Assembly: GCA_027482725.1 (NCBI GenBank)
Contig: JAIXVT010000231.1
Location: 1-7,450, forward strand
Reading direction: 5' to 3'
DNA: 7,450 nucleotides
Origin: Pseudomonadota bacterium
Lineage (GTDB): Bacteria; Bdellovibrionota; UBA1018; CAIMNF01
In this document: positions 1 to 5,109 of the stretch, piece by piece
How positions within the stretch are numbered: position 1 is the first letter of the stretch
How the letters are laid out: every line of letters begins with the position of its first letter
Position numbers and translations under genes: made by a program
The notes under the pieces: generated by a model
What the model saw: the letters and a program-made list of their open reading frames with translations, nothing else
Databases searched by the model: none
Told to the model about the DNA's origin: nothing

Positions 1-199
1 AGAAAGAAGGAAGGAAGGAATTGGTACAGCTCTCTTTTTGCCATTGAGGAATATAAAAAATCGAGACTCAGAAAACGGGAGAGATAACCCTGTTTGGGTT
101 CGTAAGGTGTAAGGGGGCAGAATACGCCGGACCGTACTCCCAATTCTGCCTCAATATTGGGAGTATGGTCTATTTTAGGGGGCGCGGCGTTTTATTTGC
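1..199. other. Gene-free left edge with purine tract and stem-loops
   Basis: No convincing coding region lies in the first 199 bases; the short plus-strand open frame starting at 165 runs antisense to the DUF2442 gene and is a shadow. The segment opens with a purine-only run (1-20) containing tandem GGAA units. A 5-bp hairpin (AACCC at 86-90, GGGTT at 96-100) is followed by a G-rich stretch (113-117) and then the large stem-loop at 129-171, listed separately. The segment lies downstream of the DUF2442 stop codon on the minus strand, so it would be the 3' trailer of that transcript. It could equally hold a small structured RNA read on the plus strand. Confidence 0.5.
129..171 (+). repeat. 16-bp stem-loop, probable RNA hairpin or terminator
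   Basis: The arms at 129-144 and 156-171 are complementary over 16 positions around an 11-nt loop (145-155). Read as plus-strand RNA, the two non-Watson-Crick positions (129/171 and 134/166) are both G-U pairs. Read as minus-strand RNA they would be A-C mismatches, so the fold is better on the plus strand. A weak U-rich run (171-177) follows on the plus strand. The loop bases TCTGCC (145-150) are complementary to GGCAGA at 116-121, allowing a 6-bp pseudoknot. The stem starts 29 bases past the DUF2442 stop, so it may also end or stabilise that minus-strand transcript, although no U-tract follows in that direction. Confidence 0.6.
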
Positions 200-466
200 T
201 TACGCCGAGCGTGATATTTTCTCAATCTTTGCAGCAAGTCCAATCACTTGGTCTAAATGGACTTCGAACCGGCTACCCCAGACCAAATCCCGACCCGAAG
301 CATCTATAGAAACCTTAGCCCATTCGACCGAGTTTTTTGGAAAGCAATAGACCGCCGAAAATGCTGATAGATCTGCGTGATATCTATATCCACCCGATGT
401 TTCAATAACGACTTTAGGGTAATCCGTGGTCACTACATTTATAATTAGAGAAGAGGATGAATCCAT
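200..466 (-). CDS. DUF2442 domain protein, second gene of the DUF4160/DUF2442 pair
   Basis: An 88-residue protein recognised as DUF2442 by its small beta-rich layout: an N-terminal strand region ending in GGYRYHADLSAF (25-36), a central W49-x-x-V segment, and a C-terminal RDLVWGSRFEVHLDQVI block (59-75). This corresponds to the family's usual 'g..l.W..g..l..d.l' ending. I chose the ATG at 466 because an AAAGGAG Shine-Dalgarno sequence sits at 472-478 with 5-nt spacing; a longer frame starting at 499 would bury that site in coding sequence. The start lies 22 bp inside the upstream DUF4160 gene, so translation is probably coupled. The biochemical function of DUF2442 is not established. The fixed pairing with DUF4160 suggests the two products act together, possibly as a toxin-antitoxin-like pair, which is inference. 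No signal peptide or membrane segment is seen, so it should be cytoplasmic. Confidence 0.85.
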   Translation of the reverse strand: MDSSSSLIINVVTTDYPKVVIETSGGYRYHADLSAFSAVYCFPKNSVEWAKVSIDASGRDLVWGSRFEVHLDQVIGLAAKIEKISRSA

Positions 467-711
467 GGAAGCTCCTTTCCGGTAAACGCAAGAGTCCAAG
501 CGGATTGAAGATCAGCCTGACGCTCGCTAGCCCATTCTTGAATAAGTCGGTCTGCCCTAAGCCCCAAAGACCCTTCGATCGGCCGACCTCCCAAATCATA
601 AACAGCTTCTTTACCGCTATATCTGGCATGAAAATGTGGAGATTGATGCTTTTGCACGTCAAACCAGTACATATACACAGAAATTCCAAAGAACTCAGAA
701 ATCTTTGGCAC
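445..711 (-). CDS. DUF4160 domain protein, first gene of the DUF4160/DUF2442 pair
   Basis: An 88-residue protein with the DUF4160 signature. The N-terminus MPKISEFFGISVYMYW (1-16) is followed by HQSPHFHARY (22-31), then an acidic/aliphatic strand (EAVYDLGG, 35-42), the pattern G..L..RADRLIQEW (47-60) and a final helix with ADLQSAW (66-72). The family start is normally MPKIS..., which supports the GTG at 711 rather than the in-frame GTG at 726. No Shine-Dalgarno sequence precedes 711. Instead a TATACT hexamer ends 6 nt upstream, which fits a leaderless or near-leaderless mRNA. The gene ends inside the DUF2442 gene (22-bp overlap). The conserved His-rich SPHFHA block could be catalytic or metal-binding, but no activity has been established that I can name. 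Cytoplasmic by appearance. Confidence 0.87.
   Translation of the reverse strand: MPKISEFFGISVYMYWFDVQKHQSPHFHARYSGKEAVYDLGGRPIEGSLGLRADRLIQEWASERQADLQSAWTLAFTGKELPWIHPLL
472..478 (-). promoter_or_regulatory. Ribosome binding site of the DUF2442 gene
   Basis: Minus-strand AAAGGAG lies 5 nt before the ATG at 466 and inside the end of the DUF4160 coding region. It is the clearest Shine-Dalgarno sequence in the window and decides the start of the DUF2442 gene. It is expected for an internal operon gene that cannot be leaderless. Confidence 0.75.
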
Positions 712-723
712 TAGTTTAGTATA
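712..723 (-). promoter_or_regulatory. Probable -10 element for the DUF4160/DUF2442 pair
   Basis: On the minus strand TATACT (718-723; five of six consensus bases) is followed by six bases and then the GTG start at 711. At the usual -10 to +1 distance, transcription would begin at or next to the start codon. No good -35 is visible: the hexamer 17 bp upstream is AGATAT (741-746). The G11 tract lies immediately beyond it. The pair therefore may have its own promoter as well as read-through from the peptidase gene. Confidence 0.4.
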
Positions 724-747
724 CACCGCATGCCACTAAAATATCTA

Positions 748-758
748 CCCCCCCCCCC
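748..758. repeat. 11-base homopolymer (C on plus strand, G on minus)
   Basis: Eleven consecutive C residues on the plus strand read as G11 on the minus strand, between the stop codon of the M28 peptidase (761-763) and the putative promoter of the DUF4160 gene. Its distance from the candidate start (711) places it about 37 to 47 bases upstream, just beyond the -35 position. Runs this long are prone to slipped-strand length changes and, at promoters, can phase-vary expression. They are also a common place for sequencing error. Confidence 0.9.
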
Positions 759-760
759 TT

Positions 761-1909
761 TTACAGCGTCGTCTCCACTGCAAACGCAACCGCAAGCCGT
801 GTGAAATGAATCATATGTGACGATTCGACCCATGAAGGCAAATCGCGCACCGTATGAATATCTTTATTAGACTGCTCAAAAGCGGACTCACTTGGAAAAA
901 CTGATGCAAAACCCGCGCGCGTCCAAGACGCGTGATCACTGCAAGCATAGCCACATTTGCTGTTGCGCCAGGGAATTCCCAAGTAAGTGTCCACGAGCAT
1001 TCGGGTAAATTGAGTTAAACCCGGGTTCACAAAGTCCGTCATCAAAGTCATAACATTTCCGCTACCCGGAAAACCCGTCATGTCGAGCTGCATGACGGCG
1101 ACCACTTGTTTACCCTCTTTTTTTGCTAAATTTGCCAAATCCTGAGAACCCAAAAGCCCCACTTCTTCGGCGGCGTATGCCATAAACTGTAACGTCCGCT
1201 TGGGGCGGAAACCGGTCTGTGCCAAAACACGAGTGGTTTCGATCAGCGCGGCAATTCCGGAGGCGTTATCGTCGGCTCCAGGGGCGTGCATATTATGAGA
1301 CCCAAACCCCGTAGTGTTAATCGAATCCGCATGTCCCCCAATGACGACAACTTGGTTAGATTCGGCACCCTGGCCCGGAATAGTAACCACGACCGACGGT
1401 TGAGGCCAATTTTTGTGGGCGAAAAATTTAACCTCGATGTCGGTGCGGCCCTGAACCGCTTGCCTGAAACGTGATGCCACTTCATTTTGGGATTCGACCC
1501 CATGAGGGGATTTGTAGTACCGGTTGCGGAACTGCGATAGTCGCGCCACGTGGAGCGAGAGCTGCTGGGCACTCAGCTGGGCGATGATTGGCTTGACCGT
1601 GTTTTGATGCCGAGGGCCTTCGAACGCCAGACGCAGGGCAAAAAATTGACTTTCCGCAACGGGGGTTTGGTCCGTGTTCTGAAAATCCGTGATATCCATG
1701 AACCCGCCACAACGACCTTCGGCGTGAGCGGCAAAGCTGTGGGTTTCAAGTGCCTGAGTGAGTGTCATCCATTCCGGTTGGCCATGGCCACGGTCCATCA
1801 GGCGAAGGGGCTCAGGTGTAGCTAAAGCGCGGGCAGTGAGCAAACTTGCCCCTAAAACTAGCCCGGCGCCGATGGTCATTGATATTTTTGTCAATGGATT
1901 AAGTTTCAT
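761..1909 (-). CDS. Secreted M28 family zinc aminopeptidase (Vibrio leucyl aminopeptidase type)
   Basis: A 382-aa exported di-zinc exopeptidase that should release N-terminal amino acids, preferentially hydrophobic, from peptides. Residues 1-30 form a Sec signal peptide with a basic start, a hydrophobic core and a cleavage site after ALA. Residues 31 to about 96 look like a propeptide region. The catalytic domain carries all metal ligands of the Vibrio proteolyticus enzyme: H193 in GGHADS, D213 in APGADDNASG, E249 with catalytic base E248 in AAEEVGLLGS, D276 in MQLDMTGF and H352 in DIHTVRD. The disulphide motif CGYACSDHASW is also present (C319, C323). It ends soon after the catalytic domain, so the C-terminal PPC domain of the Vibrio precursor is absent. 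It starts 38 bp after the stop of the upstream hypothetical gene and is probably co-transcribed with it. No Shine-Dalgarno sequence is seen before the ATG. A nutritional or predatory protein-degrading role outside the cytoplasm is inferred. Confidence 0.95.
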   Translation of the reverse strand: MKLNPLTKISMTIGAGLVLGASLLTARALATPEPLRLMDRGHGQPEWMTLTQALETHSFAAHAEGRCGGFMDITDFQNTDQTPVAESQFFALRLAFEGPRHQNTVKPIIAQLSAQQLSLHVARLSQFRNRYYKSPHGVESQNEVASRFRQAVQGRTDIEVKFFAHKNWPQPSVVVTIPGQGAESNQVVVIGGHADSINTTGFGSHNMHAPGADDNASGIAALIETTRVLAQTGFRPKRTLQFMAYAAEEVGLLGSQDLANLAKKEGKQVVAVMQLDMTGFPGSGNVMTLMTDFVNPGLTQFTRMLVDTYLGIPWRNSKCGYACSDHASWTRAGFASVFPSESAFEQSNKDIHTVRDLPSWVESSHMIHFTRLAVAFAVETTL

Positions 1910-1947
1910 GACACCACGGTATCACGGGAAACAAAGACAAGGGCTGG

Positions 1948-2304
1948 CTATTTGAGTTTGGCGGCTCTTTTACGGGCTTTTTTTTTGGTCTCGATCGGGA
2001 TTTTTTTTACGTACTCGTTGATGGTCAGGCAGCCGTAAATTTTTTTGATCAGCATGCGGTTGACTTGAAGAGCCAGTTCGTCACGCACATAGGGCTCCCA
2101 ATTTTTGGGGACGACAAGCCCTTTGGAGCGAATCCGCGCGAGGTAATCATCGACGACAGCGAACACGAACGCGTGGCGATCTTCGTGCGGGTCACCGTGA
2201 TTCAAAAGGTGATCCTCGAATAAAATGTAAAGCGGGGCATCGGTTCCAATGCCGTCCATCGCAGTGAAGTCGAATTGCTGGTCGGGCTTAAGTGCGGGCT
2301 TCAT
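1948..2304 (-). CDS. Hypothetical 118-aa protein with a basic C-terminal tail
   Basis: I do not recognise the family. The 118-residue product has no signal peptide or membrane helix. The first 45 residues are acidic with several His (DHLLNHGDPHEDRH, 30-43). The middle (46-90) looks helical and amphipathic, with DDYLARIRSKG and VRDELALQVNRMLIKKIYG. The end is strongly basic (KKKARKRAAKLK, 107-118), suggesting contact with nucleic acid or another acidic partner; this is inference from charge only. Against a shadow reading: it is a long open frame in the same direction as its neighbour with protein-like composition and a coherent domain pattern. The only Shine-Dalgarno-like bases (AGGA) abut the ATG directly, so the start may be leaderless (GATACA ends 9 nt upstream). 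It precedes the aminopeptidase by 38 bp and is probably the first gene of that leftward transcript. Confidence 0.7.
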   Translation of the reverse strand: MKPALKPDQQFDFTAMDGIGTDAPLYILFEDHLLNHGDPHEDRHAFVFAVVDDYLARIRSKGLVVPKNWEPYVRDELALQVNRMLIKKIYGCLTINEYVKKIPIETKKKARKRAAKLK

Positions 2305-2361
2305 TCCTACTGATGTATCGGCGGGATGGGGCGGGAGCGTGAGGGGAAAGTTGGGGGGCCC

Positions 2362-2381
2362 TAAACGGCCCCTTACCCTGT
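2362..2381 (+). repeat. Left arm of the 20-bp inverted repeat
   Basis: Twenty bases starting TAAACGGCCCC and ending CCCTGT, perfectly complementary to 2538-2557. The match does not extend outward (C2361 against T2558). Inward it continues only as scattered pairs, including CCC 2383-2385 against GGG 2534-2536, so the arm boundaries are sharp. Confidence 0.85.
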
Positions 2382-2537
2382 ACCCAGAAGATCAGGTCTT
2401 ATTTGTAACACTATGATTTTATTACCGTATTTCGAGCACCCAAACTTACCGGAGCTTCTCCCCAAACCAGATGGACCCAAGACAAATAGAACTATCTGGA
2501 ATCATTTAGCTTTTATGGAGACACAGGCTTTTCGGGA

Positions 2538-2557
2538 ACAGGGTAAGGGGCCGTTTA
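2538..2557 (-). repeat. Right arm of the 20-bp inverted repeat
   Basis: Exact reverse complement of 2362-2381, ending in TA at its outer edge. In a window of this size a perfect 20-base inverted match is very unlikely by chance, so it reflects either duplication or selected base pairing. Confidence 0.85.
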
Positions 2558-2632
2558 TCGGGGACAATCCTGCCCAGCCCAAAGGCATCAACTCCGAGAG
2601 CGGGTAGCGTTCCCCCTGCCCGCGCCGTATTC

Positions 2633-2638
2633 TACAAT
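2633..2638 (+). promoter_or_regulatory. Possible -10 element of the nrnA-like gene
   Basis: TACAAT matches five of six consensus bases and lies 40 nt before the ATG at 2679, leaving a leader of about 33 nt that includes an AGGA ribosome binding site. The hexamer 17 bp upstream (TTCCCC) is a poor -35, so the call is weak. Confidence 0.35.
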
Positions 2639-2678
2639 TCATGGCAAGACGCGGAGCACAGTCGCAGGACCATTGGAG

Positions 2679-3677
2679 ATGAATCAATCTCTCAAGTCGT
2701 CGATCGAATCGGCGCGCCGGATTTTGTTATCAACCCACCAGCTGCCGGACGGCGATGGGCTGGGTGCGGTCACCGCATTATTCCACGCGCTCAAACGGGC
2801 CCGCAAATCCGTCCATGTTTTAAATCCCGATCCCGTACCGGCGCGATACTTGTTCTTAGACCCGGAGCAAAAGTTTTTACGTAGCGGCGGCGACGAACCC
2901 CCAACCGCGCCCTGGAAAGAATGCGACCTTTGGATCATTGTAGACACCAACGACCCGCGGCGCCTGGGCCGTTTATGGAATGAATGGGCCATTCGCGCGC
3001 GCCAAATCGTTTTTTTAGACCATCACCCCGACCTATTGTCCCGAGAATTTGCGGCGCTCCCCCCTCATGCGTCCATCGTATCGGATACATCGGCCAGTTC
3101 GATCGGCGAATTGGTTTATGAACTGATCCACCATCTCGGCCTCATGCCCATCCAAAAATCGGTAGCGCTCGGTTTGTATGTATCGGTGATGACAGACACC
3201 AATAGTTTTAGATCAGCAAAGACCACGGCGCTCGCACATCAAATTGCGGCAGAATGTATTGAGCTTGGAGTAAACCCGGAAGCAGTGACCCAGGCGATTT
3301 ATTCCTCCAAAGAGCTGGGGCATGTCCAGCTTTTGGGCGAATTGTTGGCGGCCACCCGGACAACGGCATCAGGTCGGGTGGCATGGATGGAATTGCGCTT
3401 GGACCACCGGCGCAAGTACCGCGCTGCTGCGGACGATACGTTGTCGTTTTTGAATTTGTTACTTCTGCTTAAAGATGCCGAGATCGTGTGCTTGTTCCGC
3501 CAAGAAGACGGTGGCCAGAGCACACGGGTGTCGATGAAATCCAAAGGACGCCTTAAGGTGAATACGGTGGCCATGGAATTGGGCGGTGGAGGACATGATT
3601 TTGCGGCAGGGGTGGAGCTCATTGCGCCGTTTGATACGGTGGTGGAAACAGTGGTGCGGCGGTTGGAGGGGCTGTAA
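2679..3677 (+). CDS. nrnA: DHH/DHHA1 phosphoesterase, NrnA-like oligoribonuclease / pAp phosphatase
   Basis: A 332-aa cytoplasmic manganese-dependent phosphoesterase of the NrnA family. Members degrade 2-5 nt RNA fragments and linear dinucleotides and dephosphorylate 3'-phosphoadenosine 5'-phosphate. Numbered from an in-frame TTG at 2673 (two codons upstream), the DHH domain shows H22, D26 and D28 in THQLPDGDGLGA, D91 in VDTNDPRRLG, D116-H117-H118 in the signature DHHPD, DTSASS at 138-143, and D175 in TDTNSFR. The C-terminal DHHA1 domain carries the RNA-binding GGGGHDFAAG motif (304-313). Length and motif order are normal for the family. I prefer the ATG at 2679 (AGGA 9 nt upstream) over the TTG at 2673. 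It is a single-gene unit between the repeat element and a long non-coding gap. The exact substrate among oligoRNA, pAp and pGpG/pApA cannot be told from sequence. Confidence 0.93.
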   Translation: MNQSLKSSIESARRILLSTHQLPDGDGLGAVTALFHALKRARKSVHVLNPDPVPARYLFLDPEQKFLRSGGDEPPTAPWKECDLWIIVDTNDPRRLGRLWNEWAIRARQIVFLDHHPDLLSREFAALPPHASIVSDTSASSIGELVYELIHHLGLMPIQKSVALGLYVSVMTDTNSFRSAKTTALAHQIAAECIELGVNPEAVTQAIYSSKELGHVQLLGELLAATRTTASGRVAWMELRLDHRRKYRAAADDTLSFLNLLLLLKDAEIVCLFRQEDGGQSTRVSMKSKGRLKVNTVAMELGGGGHDFAAGVELIAPFDTVVETVVRRLEGL

Positions 3678-3706
3678 CCGGCCCCTCTGGGTGTGCTCGA
3701 AACACC
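3666..3706 (+). terminator. Two tandem hairpins at the end of the nrnA-like gene
   Basis: GAGGGGC (3666-3672) pairs with GCCCCTC (3681-3687) around the stop codon. A second stem, GGTGT (3690-3694) with ACACC (3702-3706), follows after two bases. There is no U-tract directly after either stem, so this is not a textbook intrinsic terminator. It could protect the 3' end of the mRNA or work together with the C-rich stretch downstream. Confidence 0.35.
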
Positions 3707-3753
3707 GAAATCAGCTATAAGCATTTGAAATTAATGAATTTTTTGGATTCAAG

Positions 3754-3783
3754 CACCACACCCACTACTCACACCTCACCCCT
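3754..3783 (+). terminator. C-rich, G-free stretch, possible Rho-utilisation site
   Basis: Thirty consecutive plus-strand bases contain no G and are about 60% C (18 C, 8 A, 4 T). They lie 77 nt past the stop of the nrnA-like gene in non-coding DNA. High C with no G is the known preference of Rho loading sites. The placement, downstream of a gene without an intrinsic terminator and before the next promoter, fits Rho-dependent termination. Prediction from composition only. Confidence 0.25.
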
Positions 3784-3864
3784 GGGAAAGGAATCTCCAT
3801 AAAATTCAAAGCGTTGATACGAGTTTACTTAAAACCAAGCGCACGGGACGGGACCGGTTAAAAG

Positions 3865-3873
3865 TGCTATCCT
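3865..3873 (+). promoter_or_regulatory. Possible extended -10 of the histidine kinase gene
   Basis: TGCTATCCT contains TG at the extended -10 position followed by TATCCT, which ends 9 nt before the GTG start at 3883. Initiation at the normal distance would leave almost no leader, in line with the missing Shine-Dalgarno sequence. No clear -35 is visible. Confidence 0.35.
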
Positions 3874-3882
3874 CTCCCCATC

Positions 3883-5109
3883 GTGAATTTATGGATTGTG
3901 TTGGGAATAGATGTTATCGCTGGGGCCTTGATTGTGGCCTGGATCATCCGTCGCCAACTCCACAGTCGCGATTTACAAGCCCTCAAGACCCAGAAAGCAG
4001 CCCGCCCCCGGTTTGATGCTGACCGTTTGGTCATGGTCATGAGCCATGAACTCCGAACTCCGCTCACGTCGATCATCGGCGCAGGGGAGGCACTCAAAGA
4101 ATCCGTACTCGATCCCAAGCAGTTTTCCTACGTCGAGTCGTCGCTCAACGCCGCACGAATGATGAAAGTACTTGTCGACGAAATACTGGACTACGGACGC
4201 ATTCAACAAAACGGTATTCCGATAGAACAAAAATCTTTTTCTCTTGAACATCTGCTCCGGGAAGTAGAAAGCGTTTTCGGCCATCGCGCGGAAACCAAGG
4301 GACTTGTCCTAAAAACGCTGGCAACAACCGACGGTATATTTTTAGGCGACGAACTCCGCATCAAACAAATTTTATTCAACCTCATCAGCAACGCAATTAA
4401 GTTCACCCACGTCGGATCTATAGAGCTATCGGTGTTTGAGCGCACAAAGTCTTTGACGGGCGAATCGGTATTGGAGTTCCATGTGCGCGATACCGGAATC
4501 GGAATTTCCCCAGAAGACCAGAAGCGATTGTTTGCACCCTTCACCCAAGCCAACGAATCTATTGAGCGACGATTTGGCGGCACAGGACTGGGCCTCTATA
4601 TTTCCCGTTATTTGGCGCAAAAAATGGGTGGAGATTTAGTCATCGAGAGCCGCCTAGGAGATGGGGTGCTGGCAAAATTACATGTCGTTCTTGCGCGTGA
4701 CAGCCGAAGTCGCGTGCGCGCACCGACCACACAAACTGGAGGACAATGCATCCTTTATGTAGACGATTCGACCGACCTGCACGAAATCATGGCGCTTTAT
4801 TTACGCGATACGGGAGCCACGGTCGTAGGGGAATCCCGGGCGGGAATGGCACTCAAGCGGTTAGCCGAAACCCGCTTTGACCTAGTGTTGTGCGACTTGG
4901 GTTTAGGCGACATGGATGGGTTTAGCTTTATCGAGGCAGCAAAAACAATCGCGCCCACTACTCCGTTGATCGTTGTCTCTGGTCATACCGATCCATCATG
5001 GATTGCTCGCGCAAAAAACTTAGGTGCGGTCGAATACGTTTTGAAGCCGTTTTCACGTAAAGGAATCGTACGCTCAGTTTCGCAGGCCATGTCCTCTAAA
5101 ACTTCATAA
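3883..5109 (+). CDS. Membrane-anchored hybrid sensor histidine kinase (HisKA-HATPase-REC)
   Basis: A 408-aa inner-membrane signalling kinase. One hydrophobic segment (3-22) is followed by basic RR and a short linker. A HisKA domain (about 47-112) carries the phospho-acceptor H55 in SHELRTPLTS. A HATPase_c domain (about 155-272) has the N box NLISNAIKFT (166-175), G1 box DTGIGIS (203-209), F box FAPF (217-220) and G2 box GGTGLGLYIS (232-241). A C-terminal receiver domain (288-404) has D294/D295, phosphorylatable D338 in LCDLGLGDMDGF, S366 in VVSGH and K388 in LKPF. All catalytic residues are present, so it should autophosphorylate and relay to its own receiver. It lacks a periplasmic loop and any PAS, GAF or HAMP domain, so the input must come from the membrane segment or a partner protein. 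No output domain, HPt or cognate regulator is encoded nearby. Start GTG at 3883 has no Shine-Dalgarno sequence. Its end overlaps the convergent nif3-like gene by 14 bp. Confidence 0.93.
   Translation: MNLWIVLGIDVIAGALIVAWIIRRQLHSRDLQALKTQKAARPRFDADRLVMVMSHELRTPLTSIIGAGEALKESVLDPKQFSYVESSLNAARMMKVLVDEILDYGRIQQNGIPIEQKSFSLEHLLREVESVFGHRAETKGLVLKTLATTDGIFLGDELRIKQILFNLISNAIKFTHVGSIELSVFERTKSLTGESVLEFHVRDTGIGISPEDQKRLFAPFTQANESIERRFGGTGLGLYISRYLAQKMGGDLVIESRLGDGVLAKLHVVLARDSRSRVRAPTTQTGGQCILYVDDSTDLHEIMALYLRDTGATVVGESRAGMALKRLAETRFDLVLCDLGLGDMDGFSFIEAAKTIAPTTPLIVVSGHTDPSWIARAKNLGAVEYVLKPFSRKGIVRSVSQAMSSKTS

Larger units (their letters stand above)
2362..2557. mobile_element. Candidate MITE bounded by perfect 20-bp terminal inverted repeats
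   Basis: Bases 2362-2381 are the exact reverse complement of 2538-2557. Each arm begins with TA at its outer edge, reading inward TAAACGGCCCC and so on. A 196-bp non-coding unit with TA at both ends is what a non-autonomous IS630/Tc1-mariner-type element looks like, because that group duplicates a TA target. Inner complementarity (CCAGAT at 2467-2472 with ATCTGG at 2494-2499; TATTTGT at 2400-2406 with ACAAATA at 2482-2488) adds alternative folds. No transposase is present. The alternatives are a large structured RNA or a two-site regulatory repeat. The repeat itself is certain; the mobile-element interpretation is inference. Confidence 0.35.
2305..2672. other. 368-bp intergenic region carrying an inverted-repeat element
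   Basis: This gap separates the leftward hypothetical gene from the rightward phosphoesterase gene, so it must hold both start regions. Its main content is the 20-bp inverted repeat and the sequence between its arms (2362-2557), listed separately. A local GGGGCC/GGCCCC hairpin (2355-2360 with 2367-2372) overlaps the left arm. The right end has a good -10 hexamer (2633-2638). A 64-codon plus-strand open frame (2413-2607) and a 61-codon minus-strand frame (2502-2687) cross the gap. Both span the repeat boundary and lack a ribosome binding site, so I do not call either as a gene, though the first could be a small hypothetical protein. Confidence 0.5.

Noticed and set aside
86..125. Possible tRNA T-arm or integron attC-like site around the GGGTTCG at 96-102
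   Set aside because: No cloverleaf can be built around it, and the paired R/L boxes of attC sites are not present; only a 5-bp hairpin is supported.
457..714. 85-codon plus-strand open frame antisense to the DUF4160 gene
   Set aside because: It covers almost exactly the DUF4160 gene in antisense. The minus strand carries clear family motifs; this frame carries none.
2413..2607. 64-codon plus-strand open frame in the intergenic gap
   Set aside because: It starts inside and ends outside the inverted-repeat element, has no ribosome binding site and no recognisable domain. It could still be a small hypothetical gene, but support is too thin.
2502..2687. 61-codon minus-strand open frame overlapping the nrnA-like gene start
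   Set aside because: It crosses the right repeat arm and the promoter and start of nrnA, and its Cys/Arg/Pro-rich composition is not protein-like; judged chance.
3299..3724. 141-codon minus-strand open frame antisense to the nrnA-like gene
   Set aside because: Long, but Ser/Thr/Arg/Pro-rich in the manner of a reverse-frame shadow of a high-GC gene. The opposite strand encodes the intact DHHA1 domain.
4203..4583. 126-codon minus-strand open frame antisense to the histidine kinase
   Set aside because: It lies wholly within the HisKA/HATPase coding sequence, whose motifs are complete on the plus strand; composition is shadow-like.
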